A stretch of DNA of 64,000 nucleotides from Coptis chinensis (Eukaryota; Streptophyta; Magnoliopsida; Ranunculales; Ranunculaceae). Shown piece after piece: positions 49,605 through 61,793 of this stretch. Numbering within the stretch: position 1 is the stretch's first letter; each line of letters begins with the position of its first letter. The position numbers and the translations under genes are program-made. The stretch spans positions 32,568,501 to 32,632,500 of the forward strand of contig CM027379.1 in NCBI GenBank assembly GCA_015680905.1. The letters are read 5' to 3'. A model generated the notes under the pieces. It was given only the letters and a program-made list of their open reading frames with translations, did not search any database and had not been told where the DNA came from.

Positions 49605-50967
49605 ATGTAATCCCCACTTCTCAAAATAAAATAAGACTTCTTCAGATTACAAACAACATGAATCCACTAATACATTCACTTCAATCTTATTTACAAAGTA
49701 GGAAAGGCCAAAAACCAACCAAAAAATATTATCACAATATTTAATTTTTATATAATATCTTTTTGGATAATTCTCACAATGATTATTGTGATATGTTAAA
49801 CATCACCATGATTATATAGAAACTGGAGTATATAGTTAGACAACGCCATGTTGTAACAAAGTTTTGATCTTTTCAAACAACTTGTAAACTAAAATTCTGA
49901 ACAAAAACTCATATCACAAAAAAATAATAATAATAACACATCTTCGGCAAGAGAAAACCCCTAAATTTAATAACAAAAGCCCTTCAATCCTACATTCCAT
50001 TAAATTCCTCAATCAAACCATACAATCCAGAAATTGCAAAACAATAAAAGTAACAAATTTCTCAAGTTACGAAGAGAGTTAAGGAAGAGGGAGAGGAGCG
50101 TACCTATGGTTTTCGAAAAAGATGTTGTCTACATCTTCAAATGATAGATCTGGAACCCAAACTTTGAAGAACCGAGAGAAAGTCGAGCTTGAAGAATTTG
50201 ATCGGGCAGAACTTTAATTCTTGACCCTGCCTTTGCCTTTTATTTATTTTCTTCTTAATTTATTTTATTTTCCATCATGGTTTCCTAACGGAAATAATTG
50301 TTACATAATATTAGTAAAATCAATAATAAATAATCTCAAAAACAAATAAAGATATAGTAACGAATAAGTCAATAGGTAACGCTTATTAGGAAGTAGGTAA
50401 CAATTATATCCGTTACAAATAGAAAAAGGGGGTTGTTAGTAAATGACCCTTATGGTGTAGTACATTCTAGAAAGTAATTAGTTCACTATGAGAATGGGTT
50501 TGATTGCTTCACATGCTAGTTGTTAGTTGGTAAAGATTACCATGAACAACTAGGGATTAGGAAGACCCAATTGTTATGCGAAAGCATTGCAATTCGGATT
50601 ACGACAATTCTTCGTTAGTAAATTAAGTCAAGTTAAGGTGAAATCAAATTCCCCTAATTCATTATCATATTGTCAATTTAGTATTTCCGTAGTTGAATTA
50701 TCGTATCTTGATTAGTTAAATTTACTATAGTAGTATAATTTCCATTGTTACTCTCATTGACTTTGATATAACTGATAATCTTAGTTAACATGAATTCTAA
50801 AGAACTAGGAGTAGAACGAACTTTCTATTTCAACTATATTGCAATAGCATAGAGAGTAGAGAAGTTTGATAATATTAAGCATAAAAAAAGCTTTAGTTTT
50901 ACTTGCGTATAGTTTCGTAGTTTATGCGTAGGTAAAACTATCTTTTTAATTACCTTTTATCAGTTTC

Positions 50968-51076
50968 CAAAACAAATAAAGACTCCTATTTGGAATAGAC
51001 ACTCGTTTTCCAAATCAGAAAATGACTCCTACTGGGAATAGTAATTTGAAATACTAATCATCAAGAGATTCCAACA
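50968..51076 (-). repeat. Right part of the inverted Copia LTR
   Basis: This continues the LTR interrupted at 23793 and ends GAGATTCCAACA, the complement of the LTR start. It then joins a 5'-truncated forward type-1 LTR at about 51077. Confidence 0.8.
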
Positions 51077-51766
51077 ATAGAAGATAGTGCCACATTGTCT
51101 AGCCACCACTAACCTTGTTAGTGGGTAGTGGCTTGGCTATTGCCTAAACTTGTTTTGCTTTTGGAGCAAGTTTCAGTTTTCTGTTTCCAATAGATTTCCT
51201 ATTCTATTTTTGGAAACCGACTATGACTCTCTATATAACTAGGACTGTGCGTCCAGATCAGATATACTTATAGAAACAGATCTCGCACAAACCAAACCCT
51301 AGCTTCTCCTTCTCTTCTTACTGTCAGCCACCAGAGAGAGTTATTACGCCGTTCTAGAGAGAAGTCTGATTAGTCCAAAACCAGCCTTCTGTAACCATTG
51401 AATCCTGTGAGGAGAAGACGCCATTGTAGCCTTTCTACACCAGTGGAAGGGGCGAAATCTTTCCTTAAGATTGTTAGAATAGTTGTATGAAAACAACAAC
51501 TAGAGTAGAACAGAAGGAATAATAGATGAACAGTGAACAACCAAGGCGCGGATTAAGTTGTTCTTAAGGAAAGATTTCGCCCTTTCCAATGGTGCAGAAA
51601 GGTAACGGTGGCGTCTTCCTCACAGCATACAATGGTTTAGCAGGCTGACTTGCACTCGAACAGGCTGCTCTCTAGATTCTCTCTGGCATTTTGTAAACCC
51701 ATTTCTTTTGTCATATCCTATTCCAAAATAGTGGGGAACTATAAGTATTTTGAAATAGTGGGGGAT
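51077..51766 (+). repeat. Composite Copia LTR, copy 2, ending in a polypurine tract
   Basis: A forward type-1 LTR lacking about its first 100 bp runs to ttccttaag. It is joined at ATTGTTAGAATAG to an inverted type-2 LTR fragment (about 51478-51675). Element-interior sequence with the polypurine string aaatagtgggggat then leads to an LTR start at 51767. The same order and junctions occur at 61039-61793. Confidence 0.75.
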
Positions 51767-53029
51767 TGTTGGAATCTCTTGATGATTAGTATTTCAAATT
51801 ATTATTCCCAGTAGGAGTCGTTCTCTAATTTGGAAACTAAGTGTCTATTAGGCATTATCCTCCTATGACTATGAATAAATAGCCAAAGTGATATACAAGT
51901 GCGTGGATTGTCTCACTATGTAAATTGGAATGTTGAATGATGCAAAGAAGAATGATAATGATATTATCTTGGGTAAAACCTTTTTCATCTAATTCTTCTA
52001 TTCTTTAAAATTCATTTGAATCACTTGTGGATTTTCTTTCATATAGATAGCATGAACATAATATAACTATGTTTAATATGATCCATAATCATAGACTTGA
52101 GTAAAGTATATTCTTGTCATAAGAGTGTATATTATTGTTGTTGTTTCTTTTAGTGTTTGTAGCGGTATAATGTGTTTTGCATGTAAGTTTGATTAGGTTG
52201 AGTAATCATTGAACTGTGGGGGGTGGTGACCCATATGCATGACACTGTTTTACCATAGTTTACCTCACAAGATAACTTGAAAGACACTGCACTACAAAGT
52301 ATAGAAAGGTCTTGGGCCTATCCAAAAAATGCTTCAAAATGTGTGTGTATTATTATTGTGTGGGGAGATGTCTTGCTAAGGCTATTGTGAATGAATCTAA
52401 AAGAAGTATTTTTGAGACCTATAACTATCTAGTAGATGTTCATTGGTGAAACTCATAATAGTGATGTTTGTTTTCAGTTGTCATGAGTGATAACAACCTT
52501 GTAGATACCACACTATTATTGAATGTCTTATATGCTAATTTTATTTGAGATTGTGCTTTCTGAGAAATTAGCATAGAGTGGTTGAATGTTCTGGCATAGA
52601 GTGGTTGAATGTTCATAATGAACTACATACAAGAATCCCATAATTTCTGAACAAGAAATTTGGAAGACTATCAGCGAGTATATCCACCATTCACGGTAAT
52701 GGCGTTTATATGTTTCTTGAGGAAGATTCATTAACATATAAGGAAGTTGTTTGTCTATGAGAAGTTTAGGGTTTAGGGACTCTTGATTTACACAAATCAT
52801 TAAGGAGAGGTAGTTAATCTACCTATTGGGGGATCTATAGGTTGAATTGGATCTTCAAGAGAAAACTAAAACGTGATAGTTGTATTGCAAAATACAAGGC
52901 TAATAATAATAACCAAGGGGTTTCACTTAGATAAACGATTTATACTATTTTGGAACCTTGCTCATGTAACTAGAATTTCTTCTTCAAAATTCTAAAGGCT
53001 CTAGTTGAGTAGTTGTAAGGAACTACAAT
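51767..53029 (+). other. Partial Copia LTR then unassigned Copia-type interior
   Basis: An LTR start TGTTGGAATCTCTTGATG is followed by about 100 bp matching the type-2 LTR; the similarity then stops. The rest is AT-rich, and no gag could be read with confidence. A local 21-bp duplication (ggcatagagtggttgaatgtt-like) lies near 52570-52612. Confidence 0.5.
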
Positions 53030-54190
53030 ACCAAGTAGTACCAGGTGATGAGCTTAAGGTATACAATTTAGTTAAATCTTTGTATGAGTTGATTCAAGTG
53101 CTAATAAATGGCATGAGCAAGTCAACAACATATTAGTGTCGTATGGATGTCAAAGTATCGTTATTGATAAAGATGTGTACTTTATTTAGAGTAAAGCAAG
53201 ACATATATGTTAATCTCTCTTTGTTTAGATGATTTAATATCATGAGTGCTAGCATTGAAAATGTGTATGAGACAGAGAAATTCCTATTTGAAATACATAA
53301 TAGACCGTCATTGAAAATGATAGTTCATTATGATGTTAAACTTATTTCTGTAATTGTTATATTCAGTTGTCAAGATGTTGACGTTTGAATATGGTTGAAG
53401 CCCACAACATACCTTAAACCAGACAGGTCGGATGGTATAAGGGAATTGCGGGCACTACAGAATTGAATGATTGGTGAATATATGAATTATAACTTATGTT
53501 GGTCTCATCATATTGTTTTAGCACTTAGTAGAAATATTTTCATTGAAAAGTATGGGTATTACGTTAGTAAGACTGTGTCAACACTTTTTGTGGCAGATAT
53601 CCATCTTATGAAAAATAATCTACTTGTGTTTTCTCATACTAAATATGTCAATATCATTGGTAGCCTATTGTACTTGATGGATTATATATGTGAGACATGA
53701 CATTGCCTATAATAATAGCATACTGAGTTGAAAACTTATTGTTCTTATAAGGAACATTGGATGTATATTGTCAGATTATCCAAGTACTATAGCGGAGCCA
53801 TTGATTATGGACTTATGTTTAGTAGATTTCCATCATTGTTGGAAGGATAATGTGTTATAAACTGGATCTAGTAGTGTTTATGTGTTTACCTTGGTGGAAA
53901 TTGAGTGTCTTGGATATCATCCAAGCTAATCGCCTTAGAAAAGGCATGTGATTATGCTAAAAAGGTTAGCAACCTCTTGGCATATCTTCTCATTGGCTCT
54001 AAATAGCCTCCTGATGTGTATATGCTTTGCAACTGTCTCATTGCAATAGCTAAAACATAAAGAAATACGTGCAATGGGAAAAGTATTCATATAAGTTTGA
54101 GATATAACTTAATCAATCAAGCAGCTGCTAGAGATTATGTTAGGTCAGACTTAGTTTGGCCACATGTCTGACCGCACCACTTATTTGGAG
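53030..54190 (+). pseudogene. Ty1/copia reverse transcriptase-RNase H remnant, heavily decayed
   Basis: The frame reads ELKVYNLVKSLYELIQV, equivalent to the Copia motif 'KVCKLxKSLYGLKQAP'. After a shift KWHEQVNNILVSYGCQ follows, and then the decayed YVDD region. Further on, TKYVNIIGSLLYLMDYICET corresponds to 'Y...IGSLMYLxxxTRPDI', followed by EHWMYIVR and NQAAARDYVRSD-like RNase H text. Stops and shifts occur throughout. The order and spacing fit a Copia pol 3' half; integrase and gag were not identified. Confidence 0.75.
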
Positions 54191-54870
54191 GCAAGTGGTT
54201 ATACGTCGAGGGGGGTTGGGACTTATGCCCATATATAGGGCGACACTGACGGCAACCCTACCTATGTGATTGGAGATCCCATGAAGTAGGCTCAAAGGGA
54301 AAAACAAGTCACTTTGTCGTCCTGCAGTACTATCGTCTTATTTTTATGAGACGTCCCACCCTATGGCGAGATGGTACTATAGTATACTTTGTATAACTAG
54401 AATTGCAGTGAGTAAGGATGAGTTATTTAACTCTTATTGGATTCCATAGCCCATATTTTAATGAGGTGGTGTATTTAAACTACAATGTGCATCTGATTGA
54501 AATCCACCTACATGAATGTAGAACTGGGTCGGTTCTTATGAGTATTCGGGCAAGTACTCTAGAGCATTCATGGAACACAGACAGCATAGGGCCAAAAAGC
54601 ACAACACCGCAGAACTGGCATATAATGAAAAACCAATGTGGTGCATGTCATCTATTTCATTACAAGGGAAGTTATAGTTCAAAGATTTTTTAATCTACCG
54701 CTTTCACGTGAGAAAAGACATGTTACCCTATGACTGGTTCAAGCCCGAAAGGCACCAGTATCTTAGGCATTGCAATTTCGTTTCTCTCTGGCATTTCGTA
54801 AAACCTTTCTTTTATAATATCCTATTCCAAAATAGTGGGGGACTATAAGTATTTTGAAATAGTGGGTGAT
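54191..54870 (+). other. Copia 3' untranslated region and polypurine tract
   Basis: A non-coding stretch follows the RNase H remnant. It ends with the interior block ttctctctggcatttcgtaaa and the tract gaaatagtgggtgat, directly before LTR start TGTTGGAATC at 54871. The same block precedes the LTRs at 51767 and 61794. Confidence 0.6.
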
Positions 54871-54969
54871 TGTTGGAATCTCTTTGTTGTATTTCAATCT
54901 ACTTTTTTTTTTTTTTTTGAAGCATTTAGAGGTTAGGGTGACCTCGACCTGCATTAAAGAAAAAGAGAC

Positions 54970-57900
54970 TCATGTTCTCAAATACATTTTCCCCTGTGCG
55001 TCCTCCTTTACCATTTCTGATATTTCATAGTCTAAAGGAGGTAGGAAATACAAAATAGAATTCTCATGTTCCTTGCTTAGCTTTGAGAAGTAATCAGCAA
55101 CTCGGTTTGATTCCCTGAACACATGTTTAAAATCCACCCATTCAAAGTGTAACTTCAAGCGGTGCAATAGCAGCCACTATGTTGAGGCAGCATTACCAAG
55201 GCGGCTCCTCTACTCCAATAATAGATCCCACTTGCTCCCCTTCGAGTCTAAGCATACACAAATCCTCCTCGCTCCTATCCGGATTGCTCCCCTTCATTCC
55301 GGCTTCAATTGCTTGCAACTCTTGGGTGATAACCGATCTTTTAGTCGAAGTTCCCTCAGTAAACACTAATTTGACAAAGACCGAATTCATCTCGAATAAC
55401 ACCACCATACCCATTTGCATCGGCTGAAACCGACCCATCCGTGTTGACCAAAGAAATCCCCCCTCGGTTGCGGCTTGGACCATTTGCACCACACCGAGCG
55501 AACCGTGAATTGCACTTGGATACCGATCCGTCCGGAAGTACCCTTTCGCTCTTCGTTCGTGCACTTCGGTCAACATGATTTGTAGATATGTCTTCATCTC
55601 GACTTGATTTTTGCACATACCGCTTCGAGTGCCGTCGCTGAAATTTCCTTAAGTTCCTCTCTCTCCGGATGGCATATATTGTGGCAGAGATTACGCTCTA
55701 GTAATCTCAGATTCAAGCGAGGCATCACGACACATCCCGAGGAGGTCGTACCATTCAGCATCGATGCCTTCACTTGCGTGCTCGGACTGACCAACCTTTG
55801 ACACTAGACCAAACCTCTTTTGTATAACGGGCGGTCGAAAAGAGATGCTTGGAATGCTCCCTAGAAGCATTGCAAAAAGTCGCATTATAGAGTGGTGGAT
55901 AATCTTCTTCTTAACCGGTCGGTCTTGGGTTGGTAAGCTATTCAAAATAAAGCGCCATCCAAGAACGAAAGTGTTTCGGTATAACCAACTTGCCCCAAAC
56001 CACCCGATGCCATTTCACTCTTGGTCCGAGCTGCTTTAAGGACATATCGCTGATTTGATTGTAGAATCTACGCACGTAGAAGTCGGTGTCCGGATGACTG
56101 GTCCTGGCCAGAGCATGGGATTAATTTCGGTGTCTTCAATCTTCTTCTTGATTGCACTATCAGGCGACTAGAAACGATGTGATTCCACCTACCATTAGCA
56201 ATAAGATCACCAACCAAAGCAAAGGTGTGAGGAACAGAGTAGCGGTGAACCGCTTCATCCCAAAAGATGGCGGAGTGTCATGGCACCATGGGTCGTGCCA
56301 AACATATGTTTGCTTTCGCCTCTCGCTATCGATGCCTAACAAACTTCGGCGGCTTTGTGGTGCTTTAGTACATTCCTCGGACCATGAACGGTCGGTGGGA
56401 TCTCCATTGTCCGAAGTGTTGCTTCCGGGACATGATGTTCAATTGTCCATTTTACCCATAAAGAGTCCTCATACTGGCTATCTTAAACACCGTGCCACAA
56501 GATGCGCGCCTTGTTCCACATGCTAGGGTCCACAATGCCCAATCCTCCCTGTTCTTTATCCATTCTAGTGAGAGTGTGGCTAGCATGGTGCATCTTCGGT
56601 GTCATGTCTGGCCCCCGCCCATAGGAAACTATTACAAAGCTTAGCTATATCTCGCAATGTTCTTTTGGGTAACACAAACGTTCGAGCCCAGTAAACATGA
56701 AGAGATGATAGTACAGATTGGATTAATTGGAGCCTTCCCGCATGAGAGAGCGACTTGTCCTTCCAATTAGAAATCTTCTTGGTGACCATTTCCGTCAGTG
56801 GCAAGCATTCTTTAATACCCATTCTTGCTGCGGTGAGAGGCAATCCTAGGTAAGTTCTGGGGGCGCACCAATTTGCACTTCCAAAATATCCGCCAATTCC
56901 TATGCCTCGTGATTACTCATACTGCCTGCAAGGAGTGTCGTCTTCTGTATACTTAGCTTCAGCCCAGTGCACGCAGAGAAATCATCAATAGTCTTCTTCA
57001 CTGCCCTCACTGTCTTTTCATCCCCTTTACAGAACACCAAGACATCATCAGCAAAACACAGATGCGTTATGTCTAGTTTCTTACATTTAGAGTGGTAAGA
57101 AATTTCCTTCGCCATCACACTCCGATTCAGCATTCCCCCAAGTACCTCCATAACAAGGACAAACAAATACGGTGATATAGGATCCCCTTGTCGGAGCCCC
57201 CTACAGCCAGCAAAGTAGCCCTGTGGTGTACCATTAACTATAATAGAATAGAAAGGTGAGGAATAGCACATCTTTGTCCACTCAATGAACTTCTCATGGA
57301 ATCTGAATCTCGCCATTACTTTCTCAATAGTCTCACAAACCGGACCGTGGTCATATGCTTTGGTTATATCAATCTTGATGGAGCATCTTTTAGTCCCGTG
57401 TGCCCGGTTATAGCTCGATAAGCTCATGAGCCAACAGGAGGTTGTCTTGGATCGATCTGCCAGGGATGAAGGCCGATTGTTGCTTAGAGATGATGTCAGG
57501 CATATACGGCTTCATTCGGTTCGTGAGGAGCTTAGATACACACTTATAGATGACATTGCAACAGGCAATAGGTCGGAATTCTTCTACTCTTGAGGGAGTT
57601 GCACATTTAGGGATGAGACTGATGTGAGTTGAATTAACTCCTCTATTAATTGTCCTCACAGCAAACACCGGAAATGCGGCTTTAACAAACTCCATCTTCA
57701 CATCTTTGCCAGGTTCTTTTTGAAGAAGTATGCATTGAACCCATCGGCCCACAGGGCCTTATTATCATCCATCTCAAACAAAGCTAGTTGTACGCCGCCG
57801 GAAAAATCCCCGCACCATAAGTTCGCACCGTGTGTGTAGTGAGCACTCTTGGGAAGTGGAGCTCCTCCATACTTGCCGCATCACATAGAACCGGGGCTGT

Positions 57901-59122
57901 TTGCCCCAACAACCCTTTGTAGTAATCTACAAATGCTTCTGATACTCCCACCTATCCCTCCCTCATAATTCCAGTAGTGTCCTGAATCGCCCATATAAGA
58001 TTCCTGCCTTTTCTCTCTTTGAGCGTCTTATGGAAAAATTCAGTGCATTTATCCCCGTACTTCATCCAATCATATTTTGTTCTATGTCGGAGGTCCTCCC
58101 CTTCCATGATAATAAGCTGACAAAGAGTGGTTCTGGCTTCCTTCTCCCGTATGCTTAACAGTCTATCCACTGGATTGCTTTGTTGCTCTTTATGGATGCT
58201 CTTGAGCTCTTTCCTTGCTGCTTCTGTCTTCTTGGATAATTCCGAACAGAAGAACTTTGCCCACCCTTTTAGCTTACTCTTTAGATTCTTCAGTTTTTTG
58301 GAGGAGGACGAACATGGGGCACCCAAACACTGCTTCATTCCAGCTTGCCAGCAACGTGCCCAAAAAATCAGGATGCAAAACCCAGAAGTTGCTGAACCTG
58401 AAAGGGAGACTTACAGAGGCAATATTCAAAATAGCAATAATAATGGGTGAGTGGTCAGACGTGCCTGGGGGCAAAAAATTAGCAAATGAGTAAGGAAAAG
58501 ACGAGCTCCAAGAGCTGTTTACCAAGCACCTATCTATCTTAGACCACTTCCTGGCAAAGTTAGTCCAAGTGTAGAATCCCCCTGAAGCTTTAATATCATA
58601 CAATTCAGCTTGGACTAGGCAGTCCGAAAAAGGCCCTGTCTCCCTGGCATGCACCGCCTCCCCTCCAATCCGTTCAAAGGAGTATAAGACATTGTTAAAG
58701 TCCCCTGCCACACACCACTCCCCCTGAAGTCCCGAGTGAATAGAACAAATATCTCCCCATAACCTCAGTCTGTCAGCACTTGAGTTGCTAGCATATACCA
58801 CAGTTAAGAAGAACGATTGCATTGTAGGTAACAGCTCCACCTTGCAGTGAATTAGCTGCTCCGTTTCCATAATTTTCATCAACGAAATAATGCCCGGATC
58901 CCATGATATCCATACTCGACCACTTGGATTACTCGTATAGTTGTGAACAAAGGCCCATGAAGGGCAACAGAGGCTGCTGATAGCCTGAAACTTCTCAATC
59001 TTGACTTTTGTTTCCAACATACCAAAAATGCACAATTTATTCTCATTTCTAAATTTATTCATACATCTAGCTTTATTATTGTCATTAAGTCCTCGCACAT
59101 TCCAAATAGCTATCTTCGTCAT
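54970..59122 (-). pseudogene. LINE ORF2: AP endonuclease, reverse transcriptase, RNase H (frameshifted)
   Basis: The endonuclease starts at 59122 (TKIAIWNVRGLN) and is intact over 282 codons, with catalytic text MLETKVK, VAGDFNNV, SKIDRCLVN and TSDHSPI. A linker (57952-58338) follows in another frame. The RT is read in pieces between 57752 and 56580. It includes TRMKPY-like text, SAFIPGRSIQDN, a decayed KAYD motif, GLRQGDPISPYLFVLVMEVL and the catalytic HLCFADDVLVF. Zinc-binding RVT text is weak near 56160-56340. RNase H appears at 55616-54970 (NTDGSVSADANGYGGVIRDE, then ...FRESNRVADYFSKL). At least four frame changes break the protein. Confidence 0.88.
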
Positions 59123-59159
59123 TTCTATTGTTTGTGTTTCCCTTTCCTACTCGAGCCCC

Positions 59160-60612
59160 TTATTCTTTCCCTTTCCTTCTTAGGGTGCTTTCCTGCGCTT
59201 GTGACCGTGTTATTACTTGCAGGGGAAGCACAGCTGCTGAGGCTGCTTGTTGTGGCTGCTCATCATTAAAGAGCTCCGTTTCTGGTTCAGAAAGGTCATC
59301 CTCAATGATGCCTTCTTCCAACATTGTTGCTTCGTACACCACTTGCTCATCCCGAAACTGTAGTTCTTCAGTAGCTGCGGGAGTGTCCCTGTGGATGATC
59401 ACTGCCGTACTGTGTTCATGTTCTTCTACTGTGTTTTGGAGGATGGCAAAGCTACCTCCACTAACATCCAATGGAGCTGTCTCGGGTTTCGAACCCTTGT
59501 GCATTCGCCTCGAGATGGTCTCAACCAACAAGATCCACCGTGTTGCCCTCTAGTGCGCCATCAGCTCCGGTAAAGAGTTTAACACTCCAACATTTAGCTC
59601 CTCAGTTCCTTCCCTAACATCTTGCGTACCACCCTCATATGGGACTATTGCCCTGCTACCAATACTCAAGCTCACCTCTACAAGAGCAGTAGCCACCACT
59701 CTTTCTCCCTCAGCCACCTCTCCTTCCTCTACTGCCGGCTCCCTCAAGGTATCACCTTCATGAGCACACTCTTGCACAGTAGTATCTACATTAGCTTGTG
59801 ACTGGCCGCTATGCTGAGTATTTCGTCTTCTCCAAGCTCGACCATTTCTTCCACGACATTCGTCTTCTAAGTGCCCAAACCGATTACATTTTTGAAGCAG
59901 AAACCGGCCTCCATGGGTATTCTAGTGGGATTACAACCTCTCGAAGTTCCCCAGCACCTTTGTTAGTACCTCCTTATACTCATGATTCGGGGAATTCAAT
60001 GCAAAACCTCGCAAATGAAAGCCTTTTTTCATTTGTCTTTGTAGCGATCCATAAACATAGGTGTTCCTCCGACTAGGCTCGCGAGATAGGACAACCCATC
60101 AAACGTCCACATTTCCTTAGGAACATCCATCAACTTAACCCAGACCGGTGCCGAGGCAACCTTGTTTCTGTAGCTATCCACCTCTACTGTCCAAGGCTTA
60201 ACTACAAACACTTTCCCAACTATAAACACTGGTCCTTCTTCCAGCACCATTTGGCGGTCTTCAGAGCTGGTAAAGCTCATATAAAATAACTCCTTATCCG
60301 TAGTTATTTCAAACGAACCCTTCAATTTCCACTTCTTTTCCAGAAACTCCTTAACCATAAGAAATGGCAGTCTTGAATCCAGGAAATACCCCACCAAGTA
60401 TTCATCCCACTGTTGAATACCTTGTTCTATCAAGTCCTGAGGGAATTGTGCAACTCCATTAACTAGGACTGGTGTGAAGGCTTTAAGAGCTACAGTCGCA
60501 TCTTGTTGACTCCCATTTCTATTAAACAGGGCACTCCATGAAGTTGGGCGACTTCCAGCTTGTCGGTTCTGGGTGGACGGTATTCATTTGTCGGTTCTTT
60601 GGATGAAGCCAT
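59160..60612 (-). pseudogene. LINE ORF1: DUF4283 RNA-binding protein with broken zinc knuckle
   Basis: The likely start is the ATG at 60612 (MASSKEPTNEYRPPRTDKLE). A shift near 60545 leads into GSQQDATVALKAFTPVLVNG and the DUF4283 domain (FLEKKWKLKGSFEI, SSEDRQMVLEEGPVFIVGK, VWVKLMDVPKEMW). Another shift precedes a zinc-knuckle remnant (CNRFGHLEDEC, about 59885-59853), in which the first two of the four ligands are not in one frame. An acidic tail extends to 59160. ORF1 proteins of plant L1 elements bind the element RNA; this copy is not functional. Confidence 0.8.
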
Positions 60613-61500
60613 GCCGATGATTACAAAGAATAATAGCGTCCCAAGCTTATGTATACCTACTCGAACTTGCAATCTTTGTTCTCGGTGAAGGATTTTACAG
60701 AATAGAAGTTAGCTGTCTTAAGCAAACTCACACTGTAACTCAGTGGAGGATTTTACTACAAAAGACAGCTACCAAGAAATCTTTCCCGAACTCACACGCT
60801 CAAGCAATGAAGGATTTCACCAGGGAAGATCAGACAATGAACACAAGCGGAGGAGGATTCCTTGACAAGAATAATCTTTGGCAAGAATTTCCTAAAACAG
60901 AAAGAAGCCTAAAGGTTTTAAGATAAGAAGCTATCGCCCTCTTTGGTTTGTTTCTAAAAGCGGCAAAAAAAATGGGCACTGGATCACTTATGCTGGTTAA
61001 GTTATATCACCTCCGGGTTCCAAGCTTTTGGTCCCCATTTTCAATCTACTTAAGAGTGACCAAGTGGAGGTGGAGAACTTTGAGTGTTCTCTCCACTTTT
61101 GTGCTTGGAAGATAGTCCCACATTGCCTAGCCACCACTAACCTTGTTAGTAGGTAGTGGCTTGGCTATTGCCTAAACTTGTTTTGCTTTTGGAGCAAGTT
61201 TCGGATTTCTGTTTCCAGTAGATTTCCTATTCTGTTTTTGGAAACCGACTGTGACTCTTTATATAACTAGGACTGTGCGTCCAGATCAGATATACTTACA
61301 GAAACATATCTCGCACAAACCAAACCTTAGCTTCTCCTTGTCTTCTTACTGTCAGCCGCTAGAGGGAGTTATTACGCCGTTCTAGAGAGAAGTCTGATTA
61401 GTGCAAAATCAGCCTTCTGTAACCATTGAATCCTATGAGGAAAAGATGCTATTGTAGCCTTTCTGCACCAGTGGAAGGGGCGAAATCTTCTTTAAGATTG

Positions 61501-61793
61501 TTAGAATAGTTGTATGAAAACAACAACTAGAGTATAACATAAGGAACATTAGACAAACAGTGAACAACCAAGGCGCGGATTAGGCTGTCCTTAAGGAAAG
61601 ATTTCGCCCCTTCCAGTGGTGCAGAAAGGCAATAGTGGCGTCTTCCTCACAGCATACAATGGTTTAGCAGGCTGACTTGCACTCGAATAGGCTGTTCTCT
61701 AGATTCTCTATGGCATTTCATAAACCCATTTCTTTTGTCATATCCTATTCCAAAATAGTGGGAGACTATAAGTATTTTGAAATAGTGGAGGAT
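61501..61793 (-). repeat. Inverted Copia LTR fragment and polypurine tract, copy 3
   Basis: The sequence TGTTAGAATAGTTGTATG begins an inverted type-2 LTR fragment running to the ctctaga block near 61700. Element-interior sequence and the tract gaaatagtggaggat follow, up to 61793. It forms a fold-back with the preceding forward LTR. Confidence 0.7.

Larger units (their letters stand above)
44809..50462. mobile_element. CACTA transposon 2 with captured gene sequence, 5.65 kb
   Basis: The left end is CACTACACCAAAAAAGGCG. The right end in complement is (T)ACTACACCATAAGGGTC, so the last base has probably changed from G to A. CAT flanks both sides (44806-44808 and 50463-50465), and the 5' LTR shows the uninterrupted site. 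Subterminal regions are packed with near-palindromes such as gtaacggttatatccgttac (44850-45180 and 50285-50420). No transposase was recognised. The interior holds an AP2-domain fragment and at least one other exon-like block on the minus strand. Confidence 0.88.
43741..50962 (+). repeat. 3' LTR of the Athila-like element (interrupted)
   Basis: It runs from 43741 to 44808, is split by a CACTA element, and resumes at 50466-50962. The sequence is colinear with the 5' LTR, including the junctions that define the inserts in each copy. Confidence 0.9.
54905..61038 (-). mobile_element. L1-type LINE, about 6.1 kb, minus strand
   Basis: A poly-T run at 54903-54918 is the poly-A tail of a minus-strand element. 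Both flanks carry TTTCAATCTACTT (54892-54904 and 61039-61051), a target duplication typical of target-primed reverse transcription. Two frames are present in order from the right: an ORF1 with a DUF4283 domain and zinc-knuckle remnant, and an ORF2 with AP endonuclease, reverse transcriptase and RNase H. Length suggests it is full or nearly full length. Several frameshifts make it inactive. Confidence 0.9.
54871..61500 (+). repeat. Composite Copia LTR, copy 3, interrupted by a LINE
   Basis: The LTR starts at 54871, is split by the LINE after its position 34, and resumes at 61052 with ttaagagtgacc-type sequence. It then follows copy 1 through the TATA region (tttatataactagg, about 61258) to the fold-back junction near 61500. 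Confidence 0.75.

Noticed and set aside
58127-58493. Plus-strand frames of 92-107 codons in the LINE
   Set aside because: Opposite strand of the endonuclease-linker coding region.
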